From Turbatrix aceti (lineage: Eukaryota > Nematoda > Chromadorea > Rhabditida > Panagrolaimidae), in contig OZ017770.1 in the NCBI GenBank assembly GCA_963969345.1, positions 8,503,246 to 8,567,245 on the forward strand: 64,000 nt of DNA, read 5' to 3'. Made by a program: the position numbers and the translations under genes. The notes under the pieces are model-generated. The model ran no database searches. It saw nothing but the letters and a program-made list of their open reading frames with translations, and had not been told where the DNA came from. Of this stretch, positions 10,060 through 20,212 are shown piece after piece. The first letter of the stretch is position 1; the number at the start of each line of letters is the position of its first letter.

Positions 10060-11040
10060 AGGCATTTATTTATTTCATTATTAAATAATTCATGATGACA
10101 CATATGTGGGTAAGCATCATGTTTTCTTATAAAAAACAATTTCAAGATTTCTCTAGTGTTACAGAGGAAATATTATTCTATCGTGCTCACGTTCGCTACA
10201 AAAACACTGGCACATGATGGGTTTTTTTCAGCTTGAAGTACTGGGACCGTTCGGAGTGTCGTCACGACGGTTCGTAAAGTAGGACTCCAGTTGCAAGATA
10301 ACCTTGACGGTGTCAATGCTTTGGCCATGGCAGGCGTCGGAAACGCGCAAAGTACAGGCATCACGCAGACGGAAGCAGCCCAGACAGTACGCCGCTTTAT
10401 AAACTTTTTCAAACATTTCGTTGCTCAGTTTTTTGAGTTCAAGTGTGAGGGGTTCCTGCACAGGCTTCGAGACGGCTCTTAGCTGTGCTGGGTTGCGGGG
10501 CCAATAGGTCGATCCTTTGTACGGCGTGAGAAGACGGCACATCTCGCTGGCAACGTCGCTGCTTACGCTGGCTGCAATTTCCCTGCCGTAACCCTGGCGT
10601 CCTGAAATGGTAATTGTAGCGATAAATATGTAACTTATAGACTCACGGTAAATCTTGCGGTAAGACGTTACTTGCCAAATCACCCCTTGGCAGGTTGTGA
10701 CCAGCTGATTGTCGGTACAACGAAGGACGACAGGTTCGTTGAGGTTCACCATTTTTTAATCTGCGACTGAAATAATAAAATATAAAACACGAAAACGTAC
10801 GGAAACGCGATCATTTTTACATCATGAGCTGCACGGTATCTCTACATTTGCAAACCAATGACTGCACAATCAAATGAATGATTTCTCTTGAGAGCGCGTG
10901 CATTCGTTCTTCGACACTGTTTCAATGGGGCTCTACGATCCGTGTTACACAGCTATTTGACAGTTCGGTGTCTGGTCGCTCCGTCTGCGAACAGATTGTT
11001 AATACAAAAACAACTATTCGTTATTGCAGGAGTGTTGGTC
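10060..11040. repeat. Right copy of duplicated Skp1-like segment
   Basis: The full-length partner of 2640-3200. It includes the intact minus-strand gene 10228-10752, its 3' flank and about 290 bp of conserved upstream sequence. Confidence 0.85.
10228..10752 (-). CDS. Skp1/POZ-like protein, copy D
   Basis: The ATG at 10752 opens MVNLNEPVVLRCTDNQLVT. One intron (about 10602-10646) is at the same phase-1 site as in the other paralogues, after K-I-Y. The second exon holds EMCRLLTPYKG, then ELKKLSNEMFEKVYKAAYC, then GCFRLRDACTLRVSDAC, then an I-D-T-V-K helix, ending NGPSTSS. The layout matches the Skp1 POZ fold plus C-terminal helices, about 160 residues, with very low identity to canonical Skp1. 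Closest in the window are the genes at 15841 and 22368. The upstream flank is conserved with the relic at 2.9 kb. Function in an SCF complex is inferred only from family. Confidence 0.75.
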   Translation of the reverse strand: MVNLNEPVVLRCTDNQLVTTCQGVIWQVTSYRKIYRESISYIFIATITISGRQGYGREIAASVSSDVASEMCRLLTPYKGSTYWPRNPAQLRAVSKPVQEPLTLELKKLSNEMFEKVYKAAYCLGCFRLRDACTLRVSDACHGQSIDTVKVILQLESYFTNRRDDTPNGPSTSS

Positions 11041-11339
11041 TCACATTTTTTTATTTTTTTATCTACACGTAGGTGAGTGTAGGTAGTGTAACTGCTACGA
11101 ACATTGAGGAGCCAGTTTTGAGACGGAAGAAATCAAAACAGTCGGGCATCTCGATTAAAAAATAAATTTATCCTGATGAACTAGCAATCGATTTGGAATA
11201 TAAACACTGATATCAGCATATGAATTTTGAGAAATTAACATGGGTGTAGGTTCTTGCTTTCTGCAACTTTTGCTACAGCCAAAATTTTTGCTTCTCTAAA
11301 ATAGAGATTAAGGCACATAATTTTTTCAGTGTTGAAAAC

Positions 11340-11480
11340 GGGCCAAAGCTCGGCCCGGTCGACTGGACCACTGTATCACCCCCCCCTCCCAAAATCACAA
11401 ATTGTGTCTTGGATTATAAATATTCACCAACGCTTTGGGCATTACATATAGTTCATTCTTATCTTAATAATCTAAAAAAA
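11340..11480 (-). repeat. SINE-like repeat, diverged partial copy 3
   Basis: On the minus strand it has TGATACAGTGGTCCAG (A-box-like) preceded by a G-run. The flank TTGGATTATAAATATTCACC parallels TTTGGACTATATTCGCCG of copy 1. The B-box half is not preserved. Assignment rests on collinearity with 4680-4762. Confidence 0.45.
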
Positions 11481-11809
11481 TATGAGTTTTTGGTATTTTA
11501 TATAAAATTTTTTTATTGCGGGAGACATACTCAAAACTCTGACAAAATGTTCAGAATTACATTAATCAAAATGATATCACATTGATGATAAAAAAAAGTT
11601 CTCCAGCAGAAAAACAACAAAAAAAACAGTTTGTTTCATTTTAATATTATTTTTCAACTTTATTTAAATGCCAGCTTCGTTTTATTACCTATATAAAAAC
11701 AATGCACTTCATTCCAAAGACCCGTATTCATTTTTTTATTACGGTATTTTTATTTTAAAAACATTTGGCGTAAGTGAAAAATATTTGGATCAGTATTGTT
11801 TTGTGAGGC

Positions 11810-12185
11810 TAACTCGGGTCGAAAAGGAAGACCCTCTAGAGGTTAAGCATGAAGTAACGATTAGTCTATACCATTGCCTGAGACAAAGAGGCTTCGAACG
11901 CCGTTCACGATACATACTATGTGCATTTTTTACAGCATCCACTCGCTCATTGCATCCTTCCTTTGCAAGCCGACGAAATCGCCGGTGTTAAAATACACCG
12001 CTGTGCGTTTCCTCCTGCACGCATTTTGTCTGCGTCTCACTTTTTTCATTGCTCCCGCCTTCAAAGTAGCACATCATTGCACGAACGAGACCAGTCAGGT
12101 GGTTGGTCGCTAGTCGATCTCGAATTTATGGTTACGGTTTTTTAAACTTGAGATTTTTCAGGCATCATTTCAGTGAAAACGAGTC
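11810..12185 (+). promoter_or_regulatory. Upstream cassette, copy iii
   Basis: Homologous to 7851-8150, with weaker similarity to the 8690 and 14205 copies around TTGCCTGAGACAAAGAGGCTTC. It ends just upstream of the ATG at 12186. Indels between copies are not multiples of three, so the shared sequence is conserved as DNA or UTR rather than as protein. Confidence 0.6.
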
Positions 12186-12670
12186 ATGTCTGAGTTGGAT
12201 CGACCTGTCAAGATTCGATGTCTTGACTCTCGGATGATAACCACAACCTTCGGAGTAATCAAGGAAATTCTTGTTCTCAAAAAAATGTATAGTAAGTCGC
12301 TTTTATTTTTTGTACTGTTTTAGCAAATAATTTTTTAGAAAAAAACAAAAACGCCGACAAGATCATTCAGGCTCCAGGAGTGCGTTACAAGATCATGAAA
12401 ATGATCGTTGACATGCTGCAACCATTCTCGAAGACGTTTCACAAACCACAAACCGTCGATGAACTGCACCATCTCGTTTACTGTAAATCCGATTCCATGG
12501 TCAAAGTGCTCGAGAAACAGAACCGTTTCATCATGCATGAGTTGGAAGAAGTGGCCATCAACCTGGATATTCCTCGGCTGCGCGATGGTCTTGTCGTCGC
12601 ACAGACCAAGATTACCGTTGCGCACAAATATGATTCTGAATCATCGGAAGAAGACGACGAAGAGTTCTGA
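12186..12670 (+). CDS. Skp1/POZ-like protein, copy C, acidic tail
   Basis: Two exons with a 47-nt intron (12292-12338) at the family's conserved phase-1 site. It begins MSELDRPVKIRCLDS and has the POZ-type G-V-I-K-E. The C-terminal helix VAINLDIPRLRDGLVVAQT is the best Skp1 match in the window (LDIxxL). It ends in an acidic tail, DSESSEEDDEEF, absent from the paralogues. About 145 residues. It is related to copies A and B but clearly diverged. The acidic end might replace the negatively charged end of canonical Skp1, but that is a guess. Confidence 0.8.
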
Positions 12671-13077
12671 TTTCCAACATTTATGCTGCTCTGATTTTTT
12701 TAGATTTTCTGCTGACTTGAAACAAATGAAAACAATTTGTTATAAATATGAAACTTTGTTATGTCAATTTAGTCATTTTTACGTTACTCATTGATTGTAA
12801 AAAAACGCAATTTGCCAGTCTAACGGAGTGCATTTTTCAACCTTTCAACAATTTTTTTACTATGAGATCTCCCATCTTTCAAAGTCAAAAAATTTGTCAA
12901 ATCTATCAACGTTCAATAAGTGCGATCAGTAAATCTTACTGTGTGTTTTTGCCTATCTGCATAACAGATCATATTTTCGTCCCCGAAGTGATCAAATTAA
13001 TCTAAGATCAAAATTGAAAATATGGAAATTTATGGTTAAAGAATGCGAGACAATATACGTATGTACAAAAAAATGGT

Positions 13078-13452
13078 TTAATATCGCGAGAATCCGGTGA
13101 GCACGTGAGGGGCCCGATGGCAAGCGTCGACGAGAATTTGGCAACCCAAAACGTTGGCTGCATTTTGAATCATTTCAAGCTCATCTTTGGGTAGCAATTT
13201 GCATCTTTGGTCCAATGGGACCCGCCAATAATGAGGTCTGTTCACCGGTTGTAGCAACCGGAGAACTAGCTTCAAAGATTGCGAATTCACTTTCACAAGA
13301 AAGTGTGTCGGCAAACCTAAAAATCACAATCCAGTACTAAACCCATATGACTGCAAAAACTTACGCATGGGCAGGGCATTATTAAAGAGTTTCAGGGTGC
13401 CAGACTCAGCTTCGACGAAAGGACCATCAATGCAGAAGAAAAAGATTGACAT
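13078..13452 (-). CDS. Skp1/POZ-like protein, copy H, short
   Basis: The proposed start at 13452 opens MSIFFFCIDGPFVEAESGTL, resembling the Skp1 strand S-x-D-G-x-x-F. An intron (about 13316-13364) in phase 1 leads to SLKLVLRLLQPVNRPHYW, then ELEMIQNAANVLGCQILVDAC, aligning with EMCRLLxPYKG and AAxxLGCFRLRDAC of the paralogues. The stop follows soon after (13078), so the last helices are missing. The frame is also open upstream to 13542, so the start is uncertain. It may be a functional short form or an early pseudogene. Confidence 0.6.
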
Positions 13453-13729
13453 GGCTGCGCTGAAAAAATACATTTGGAACTCATATGCCAACAAATTATT
13501 GAACACTAAAACACAAGAACCGACTACCATCCGTCTATTCAACCTGCACTAAATGAAGTTATTTTACACAACCTAGCAATGCTACAACTGCCACTCCCCC
13601 TTTCCAAGATGTGTCAAAATTTTCTTCATCTTTCCCAGTTTGCTGTGAATGTTCATCAAGTTGACAACTTGTGCCTAACTGCATGTACAGCACAAAGACA
13701 AAGGCATATGGATTGCTTGTACTTATGCA

Positions 13730-13870
13730 GTTTGGCCTTTCAGGTGATTTACCCATCTATCTGACCTTCTATTGTCCGGCCGAATTGCAAAAAAAGAGAG
13801 AGCACAACGAAAAAAAGAAACAAACAGTGCATGGGTTTTTTGCTTTTACCTCCCGGTGTACCTGACACCT
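13730..13870. repeat. Duplicated 5' block upstream of copy B
   Basis: Matches about 8440-8560: TTGGCCTTTCA, an A-rich GAGAG...ACAACGA block, and a CACCT..CGGTGTA inverted repeat. It shows that the duplication giving copies A and B extends well beyond the gene, with about 250 bp of extra sequence in between on the right. Confidence 0.6.
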
Positions 13871-14204
13871 AAGAAGCTGTTCTTTCTGCATGATTCATTC
13901 AAACGAGGGACTGTTTATGCAAACCTAAAAAAAATATGACACAATCAATACTTAAGGAATTTGTTGTTGTCTGACAAATATTCTGTTGATTCTTTCTTAA
14001 TCCATCTGTTGATAAATTTGTCATTGAAGCCTTTTTTCAAATGTGCACGAAACAATTCACAGCTTTTTCAAATACATGTTTATTTTTTTTGTATATTTGT
14101 TGCTTTTCCCTTCATTGCTGACTGCTTTGCTCATCTCTTGCCATCTTTTTTTTCAATTCCGTGTTTTTGAAAATTCTGTCTTTCTTGTTAACGAAACAGA
14201 AAAT

Positions 14205-14642
14205 ATCCTGATGAGCACTGTGAAAATAACTCGGATAGAAGGAGAAAACTGCGAAAAGGTCAAGCAAAGAGGGGAGACTTGTTTGCACTTTTGCCTGAGA
14301 CAAAGAAGCTTCAAACGTCGTTTACTCGGCGATATTTTGCATTATTCACCACATCCGCTCCCTCATTACATCCTGCTTTTGCGAGCCGTCGAAATCACCG
14401 TGCGTTAGTGTCTGCCACTGTGCAAGGCAGTTCTGTTTTTGTTTTTCCCCAGCACTGCAAAAACACGGATCTTAGAGAGGCACAGTCCAATTGCCGCTTA
14501 AAGAGCTTTTTTTCATTTCCATTTTCTTTAGCGAGCACAAGCGCCCTGTCAGATGATCAAGCGAGCGTCAATCGATCTTAAAATATTACAGTTACTGTTT
14601 ATTAAATTTTAATTTTATAGGACAAAAAATCAAACCGCACTC
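14205..14642 (+). promoter_or_regulatory. Upstream cassette, copy iv
   Basis: Nearly identical to 8690-9108, ending at a TTTTATAG acceptor 22 nt before the ATG at 14643. It contains an open frame of about 100 codons, also open in copy ii, but the frame is not kept in copy iii. I read it as non-coding. Confidence 0.6.
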
Positions 14643-15116
14643 ATGATCGCCATTGCAATGACTGCCTTCGACGATCCGGTGCATATCCGGTGTACTAATT
14701 CCAGTGTCATCAACACGACCTACGGAGTCGTCAAGGAAAGCTCGGTTCTCCGCGACGCTTACCGTAAGTCGTTTTTTGTTTTTTTGTGTTGTTTTCATCA
14801 TTTTTCAGATTTTGACGAGCACGTCATCATTCAAGCTCCCGGTGTGAGTTACGATCACATGAAACTGATCGTTCAGCTGCTCGAGCCCCACGCAAAGACG
14901 TATTACGACGAGAAAACCCATGACGAACTCAAAGCCGAGGTTCAGCTCCCCAGCGAGCCTTTGGTTCAGAAGCTCATCCAGCTCAACATGAATCTGATCA
15001 ATAGTCTGAAAGAACACGCCAAGAACCTCGACATTCCTCGTCTCCGCGACGCACTCGTTGTCGCTGAAGCCAAGCTTTGCCTCAAGAACGCGCGAGCCAT
15101 TTTCCGCCTTGCCTGA
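14643..15116 (+). CDS. Skp1/POZ-like protein, copy B
   Basis: Near-identical to copy A (9109). The 45-nt intron (14764-14808) has the same sequence. The two products differ at only two residues, Arg/Cys and Ser/Ala, both near the C-terminus. All six nucleotide differences in the first 45 coding bases are synonymous. Role and domain reasoning are as for A: a POZ-like N-terminus and a Skp1-like LDIPRLRDAL helix. The 3' flank matches that of A but is interrupted by about 295 bp of unrelated sequence (15211-15506). Confidence 0.8.
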   Translation: MIAIAMTAFDDPVHIRCTNSSVINTTYGVVKESSVLRDAYRKSFFVFLCCFHHFSDFDEHVIIQAPGVSYDHMKLIVQLLEPHAKTYYDEKTHDELKAEVQLPSEPLVQKLIQLNMNLINSLKEHAKNLDIPRLRDALVVAEAKLCLKNARAIFRLA

Positions 15117-15210
15117 ATAACTCCAGGCCGATTGTTGCCGTTCATAGCATATTTTTTCTTCTTTTCATCTTTTGTAATCGTTCATCTTTTTTAACTCGGT
15201 TTATGAATAT

Positions 15211-15506
15211 CTAAAATAAAATGTATTTATATTCAGTTGTATTGAATACATTGATTGCACTATTGAAAGCAAAAGTTTGTTATTGCATGCGCTCAGATCT
15301 AAAATTGGCAATTGATCAGATGAACGACAATGCGGTCGGTGTTTATCGTTCTTTAGCGGCGTATGTGGCGAATCACCTATTTTTTGCAACCTCACCTTTG
15401 ATTTTTGTAAGTCAATTTTGCAGTAAACGAAGCGCTCGCAGTCCTTTTAGTCATCATGGAGCCGAGCGACAGCTCGTCTTTGTTATACTAAAAAATGATG
15501 TAATTT
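15211..15506. other. Insertion relative to the copy A 3' flank
   Basis: The flanks GTTTATGAATATC and AATTTCAATGTTTGTGAATC are adjacent in the copy A region (about 9650-9680) but separated here. No inverted repeats or target-site duplication are obvious. It could be an insertion here or a deletion there. Confidence 0.5.
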
Positions 15507-15840
15507 CAATGTTTGTGAATCACCAGAGATAAAAACAACGTTGATCTTTTGTCTGTGGTAGGACAGTTATTTTTCGCACGGGTCTATTAGAAGAACATGA
15601 CGAGGCCCGGCCATCCATTACATGTCTGCACCGTTAGTAAGCGCTCATTTTCTTTAGTCAACGTATCCTCGTGGTGTTTGATATATGCGCTTTAGAAATA
15701 AAACGTTTTTTTTTCAATTCATAGTCAAATCAGAAATAAAGATATCATATTATTTTAAAATACAAAAAAATTAAGTTTCAGTTTTTCGCGCAGTTTTCTT
15801 TACGTTATCTGGTTCATCGAAAAAAGAATTGAGATTGAAA

Positions 15841-16382
15841 ATGGTCAACCACGACGAACCAATCGTCCTTCGTTGCATCGACGGCAAATCGGTCCACACC
15901 TGCCTGGGAGTGATTTGGCAGATCACGGCCTATCGCTCGACCTATCGTAAGTTTGAATTCTCTCAATCCTCGTGACGCAAATAAATATGCACATAATTTC
16001 AGGTCGTATGCATTTGCTCAAGGAAATCGCTGCTGGCATTGACAGCAAGGTTGCTGCAGAGATGTGCCGTCTTCTCGCTCCGTACAAAGGCCTCAAGTAC
16101 CGTCCGCGCAATGTTATCAAGCTGAGCGAAGTCCCCCTGCCTGTGACTGAACCTCTTGCTGTGGAGCTCAAAAAGTTGGACGCTGCTATGCAGTACTCGC
16201 TGATGCATGCTGCTCAAGTTCTCGGATGCTTCCGTCTGCGCGATGCTTGTGCTCTTCGATACGCGGACTCCTGCTATAACACGACTATTGATAGGGTCAA
16301 AAAAATGGTGAACGGCGAATCGATTTCTCGCCCCCGTCGTTCTCCGGATGGCGCAAGTACTTCGGCTCAATACTTTGCCTGA
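15841..16382 (+). CDS. Skp1/POZ-like protein, copy E
   Basis: Two exons (intron 15947-16002, phase 1, conserved site). It starts MVNHDEPIVLRCIDGKS, giving the Skp1-like strand and D-G turn, followed by GVIWQITAYRSTY. Exon 2 contains EMCRLLAPYKGLKYRPRN, ELKKLDAAMQYSLMHAAQVL and GCFRLRDACALRYADSC, ending ASTSAQYFA. About 162 residues, the canonical Skp1 length. It is a close relative of D and F. The preserved frame, splice sites and hydrophobic pattern argue for an active gene. Substrate or F-box partners cannot be read from sequence. Confidence 0.8.
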
Positions 16383-17095
16383 GTCTTCATTTTTTCTCTG
16401 ACACACAAAATATGTATCTACATGAAAAGTACGTAGTATATGTTTCGAATCACCTTCATACTCCCGGGAAAATTATCTCGTTTTTCGATTTTCCCTTTCT
16501 ATGTATCAACATTGTCTTTGGGGACGTTATACTCCACAGTCCCCCCTTTTCTTCACGACGAGAAAAAAAACATTGTGATCGGAACTCTTTTCTATGTAGC
16601 ATAAAGTGAGAGAATACAATAAAGCTAGAATACAAAGTTGTTTGTAAGTCCGCACAAAGGCATCAAAAACACATTCACCAACAAACTTGTTTGTGTTCCT
16701 CTTCAAAAGAATATTTTTCGCCACTGAAAAGATGTTCTTTTTTCCCAAAACCGTTTTGTACACCTGTTGGACCTGTAAAATGTCAAGATCGTTTGACAGC
16801 AAGTACCTGCTTGGTAAAAGGCACAAACCATCAAATTTGGCAGCGCTATTGATTGTTGCACGAACAGCGCACAATCAACGACAATTGTAAACTATGCCCG
16901 CTTATTGTACACCCTACCTTACCTCCCTGAAAGAAGCGTTAACAGTTATTGGCAAAGTTTTAGACACATCAACTCTAACAAATGTGTCCTCTGGTCAAAA
17001 ATTCAAAAACACACATTCAAAAAAAGCTGTATATTTTCGTGAAAAATTCATAATGAACAAATAAAACAAAACGAATTCCTTCAGGCAGCTGCCAA
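16383..17095. other. Intergenic
   Basis: A 115-codon minus-strand ORF (16527-16874) overlaps weaker plus ORFs. It has no recognisable domain and no splice support, and I do not call it. Confidence 0.4.
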
Positions 17096-17369
17096 TCAAA
17101 AGCCGGAATCACAGCCAAAGCCGCCGATGTAACCGGTAGTGGAGGTGTCAGAGATCTCGGCCGCTTTGCTGATGCAGATGCAAGCAGTGTTGCAGTGGCC
17201 GCCGTTGACGCGGCATCCGGTATCCGTGCAGTGGCCGCCAATCTGCAAGCACATGGCCCACGAAGCAGACGCCATCATCGAAACAAGGAGACAGACGAAG
17301 ATGAGATTCTGAAAACCAAACAAATGTCCAAAAAAAAAAAGAACAGTTTTTTTAACATACCTTATTCAT
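17096..17369 (-). CDS. Secreted cysteine-rich peptide
   Basis: Exon 1 encodes only MNK (17369). A phase-0 intron (about 17312-17360) leads to NLIFVCLLVSMMASASWA, a clear signal peptide. The mature region has C-x6-C-x4-C-x6-C-x3-C-x-C spacing (CLQIGGHCTDTGC, then GGHCNTACIC) and a Gly-rich end with one more Cys, stop at 17096. About 75 residues in total. An AAATTTCAG acceptor lies about 25 nt upstream of the ATG. The disulphide-rich scaffold suggests an antimicrobial or defence-type or signalling peptide. The family is not identified, and I see no evidence for any particular activity. Confidence 0.75.
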
Positions 17370-18850
17370 TCTGGGCTGGTTGGGATAAATAAATCTGAAA
17401 TTTAAATAAATTAATAACAAATTCTATTCAATGTATTATATAGTAAAAAGCGATCGAGGAAAATAAATGCAGTGAAGTGTGCAACAATCAACTGCGAAAG
17501 ACTGCGGGGAGCACCACACTTTTGTAAAAAAAAAAGCGCGCATAAATTATTGCAGGCAGGAAAATGGCTCTTTCGAATATTATCGAGAGCACGTTTAGAT
17601 AGAAGAAAAAAGATCAGCGTTCACATTTGAAGGCACGCCCTCTCATTGACTTTGAGACAGTAGAAAAATCGGAATACTCCTCCGAAAATATGTAACACTT
17701 GTTCAAAGCCCGCCAAAACTAGAGACTGCTTACCTCCTCAATAAATATAAACTATTGCACTTCTGGAAGATACATAAAAAGGAAAGACACATTAACAGAA
17801 AAAAACAGGTAGCATACAAAACAAAGATCGTAAACAAGGGAAGAGAGTACAGACGAGGTAAGCAATAAAGTCAGTATTTCTCCGATTCAAACAAGGTGTG
17901 CATAAAAGCAATAGAAACACAACGATGATCGCGCTGCATGCACACTTAGGCGCAGCTTGGCTATAATAATAGCAGCACCTCGGAAGAACACCTAACACAT
18001 TGCTGCGAAGAACCCCTAACGCATTATAAAGGTTAAATATGTATCAAGAAAGAATCGGAAAATGGGAAAAAAATCAGAAAAAGAAAATTGATAGGGGCGA
18101 ATCCAGTAATGCACCATGTTTGATTTCAGCCAGACGTTGTCCTCAACGTGCGAGCGCGCACTGTCTTAGCCTGTCTTACTGCCCTGTGGGTAAAAAATGA
18201 ACACGTTGTTTTTTTACACATGCTTTGTTTACATTTTTGTTATATTTTAATTGATTGTCCACATTTTTTCGCCTACTGTTTATAAATATTTTTCTACTTT
18301 TTGGCAATAATAAAAAAAACATCGTAAGAAATTTTGATTGATCTACACTGATAAAAGCCGAACTAAGTGAATTTGAACACCAAAGAGCTGTTTTTTTTGC
18401 AGGTAGACCGTTCTGTATGTGCAATTATGATTAGCACCTGCAGAGCAGTAAACTTGATAAGCAAGTGTTTAAAACGGCCTTAACGTTTTTTATCAGCAAG
18501 TTTTTGAATCAAAAGTAGGTGTGGTATTATTTTGAAGACTATTTTAGAACTGAAAGAGAATCGAGTTATACATTTTGCATGAATTTCTTTCTTTATTTTT
18601 TCTTTATTTTTTACTTTCTTTTTTTTTTACACAATTTCGGTAGGGTACGTTTTTTTAGTTGACTGGAAGAACCTACAAAAATTCTCAAATATCTTTTCTC
18701 ATGTTGATTTTTATATTAAATTTGTACTCAAAACATCGCCAACTCCCCCTCAGTGATAAGATAATTCCGGTCGTAATATAAGGAGAACAAAAAACACTAT
18801 TTTTTTAGAATGAACTTTTATCTGTGTACTTTTAAGGAAAAACATTTTTC
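17370..18850. other. Intergenic
   Basis: Only short ORFs without splice or domain support. Pyrimidine/AT-rich runs lie around 18590-18640. Confidence 0.5.
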
Positions 18851-19001
18851 TTTGGTCCTTACGGGTTTCCTGAATGAAAATAGGTACTTCATGGATCGTA
18901 TTCTGCAAGATATTCAAAAACATTCTGTCCGAATATCCTACGGAGGCTAGCCCCGAATCAATTCCCAAAATGGATAAATAATTAATCACATTTCGAACCA
19001 A
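18851..19001 (-). other. Possible orphan exon
   Basis: The frame reads VRNVINYLSILGIDSGLASV, followed by G-Y-S-D-R, and is followed by a donor-like CCC|GTAAGG at about 18870. The VxxLxxLGIxxxxAxVGYSDR pattern is faintly reminiscent of the start of a von Willebrand A domain, but this is weak. No acceptor or partner exon is found. It could be a gene fragment. Confidence 0.25.
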
Positions 19002-19138
19002 TTGATAACAGTTGAAAAATGTGTAGGGTAAAATTCATTGCAATGAAGCAATGAAGAAAATCACCAATTTCTGAATAAGCCCCGTACAAGCAAGTTTTAA
19101 TGAAATAATGAAATATAATACAAGGCCTAAAGGATTTG

Positions 19139-19446
19139 AAAAAAATCGTCGGCGATTATAGACTGGCCCTGGATCAATTCTTGCCATGTGCAATGGGGAT
19201 AAAAACTTTACTTTGATGTTTAAAATCCAGAGTGCATCATTGAATAACAGTTAAAAAAAAGTTCTAATTCCTAGGTGAATCATTGAATAACAGTTTAAAA
19301 AAAAAAGGGGGTGCGTCCGGATCGTGGGACGCATACAGCCCCCAAAAACACCATTTTTTTGTTTATCACTAATATTACCAATTAGCAAAATAGGTTGAAA
19401 ATATACATTTAAGATTTTTAATAAAATACAACCGATAAGCGAGTAT
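19139..19446 (+). repeat. SINE-like repeat, copy 2, A box deleted
   Basis: The reverse complement of 4397-4762 across its whole length. It contains CTGGCCCTGGATCAATTCTT (B-box region), both GAATAACAGTT units, the G-rich hairpin tail and the AT-rich end. About 75 nt including the A box are missing between TATAG and ACTGGCC, so this copy should not be transcribed from its own internal promoter. Confidence 0.8.
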
Positions 19447-19570
19447 TTCTGAAACATTAACACCGGTTCGGTATCAAAATAAAGCTTCTTTAATTTTTTT
19501 TAAATTGATGAATATTTTTATTTTTTTTAATTTTCAAACAATTTTTTTTTTAATTTTTGAAATTTTTTTC

Positions 19571-19890
19571 CTAAAGCATTTGCGACACTGCCGAAGGCGG
19601 GAGATCTAACATTTGCAAAACTAGGGCCGGGCGAGCGGGTACTGGAGGTTGACGGATGAAGGGAACTGCGAGGTATATTTTTTCGTCAAGATTCAGAAAT
19701 TGTTGCCTTTTCCGTTTACGATGTTGAACCGCGGTAGTGATTTGAAGTGTGCCATTGTAGGCGAAGTTTGGACACGGTAACTCTTGAACGAATCATCGTA
19801 GGCCTGTTTCTGCACGTTGTCGCCGGTAACGGGTATCTTTTGGGGCTTCATGCGTTCTCCGAATTGGACGCACCCTTCTTTTTGTTTCAA
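19571..19890 (-). CDS. Candidate exon(s) of unknown protein
   Basis: Two overlapping minus-strand frames look coding. One (19571-19792) contains GTLQITTAVQHRKRKRQQFL and EKIYLAVPFIRQPPVPARPA, ending SAVSQML. The other (19693-19890) contains KPQKIPVTGDNVQKQAYDDS. They may belong to one gene interrupted by a frameshift or an intron I cannot place. It lies downstream of the DMAC2-like gene on the same strand, so a second cistron is possible. The 5' part overlaps sequence resembling the SINE tail. I do not recognise it. Confidence 0.35.
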
Positions 19891-20212
19891 ATAAACTGCG
19901 AGTTCAATTTTTTTTGATTTTTTTATACATTACTGCGGTACTATGCGTTTTCACGTTTTGGATAACAGGCTTCCTCACTTTTTATGGTGGAAGTCAACGC
20001 ACATCATTTTGCCCTTTTTCGTTCAAAACCATCGATTTCAAGGCAATTGCACTAATTTTTGTTCGGTTTTTCTGTTCGGAAATTTATGTAATAAAAATAT
20101 ATGTAATAAAAAAGGCTGCAAACCAACCAATCACAAAAACGTCTTGAAAAGGAAATCTTCATTTATCCGGCATAACAACCTAACAAAAAGCCAACAAAGC
20201 CTGCTAATCCAG

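Noticed and set aside
13671..13865. Short plus ORFs upstream of copy B
   Set aside because: They lie in sequence duplicated from about 8440-8560, where the frames are not preserved.
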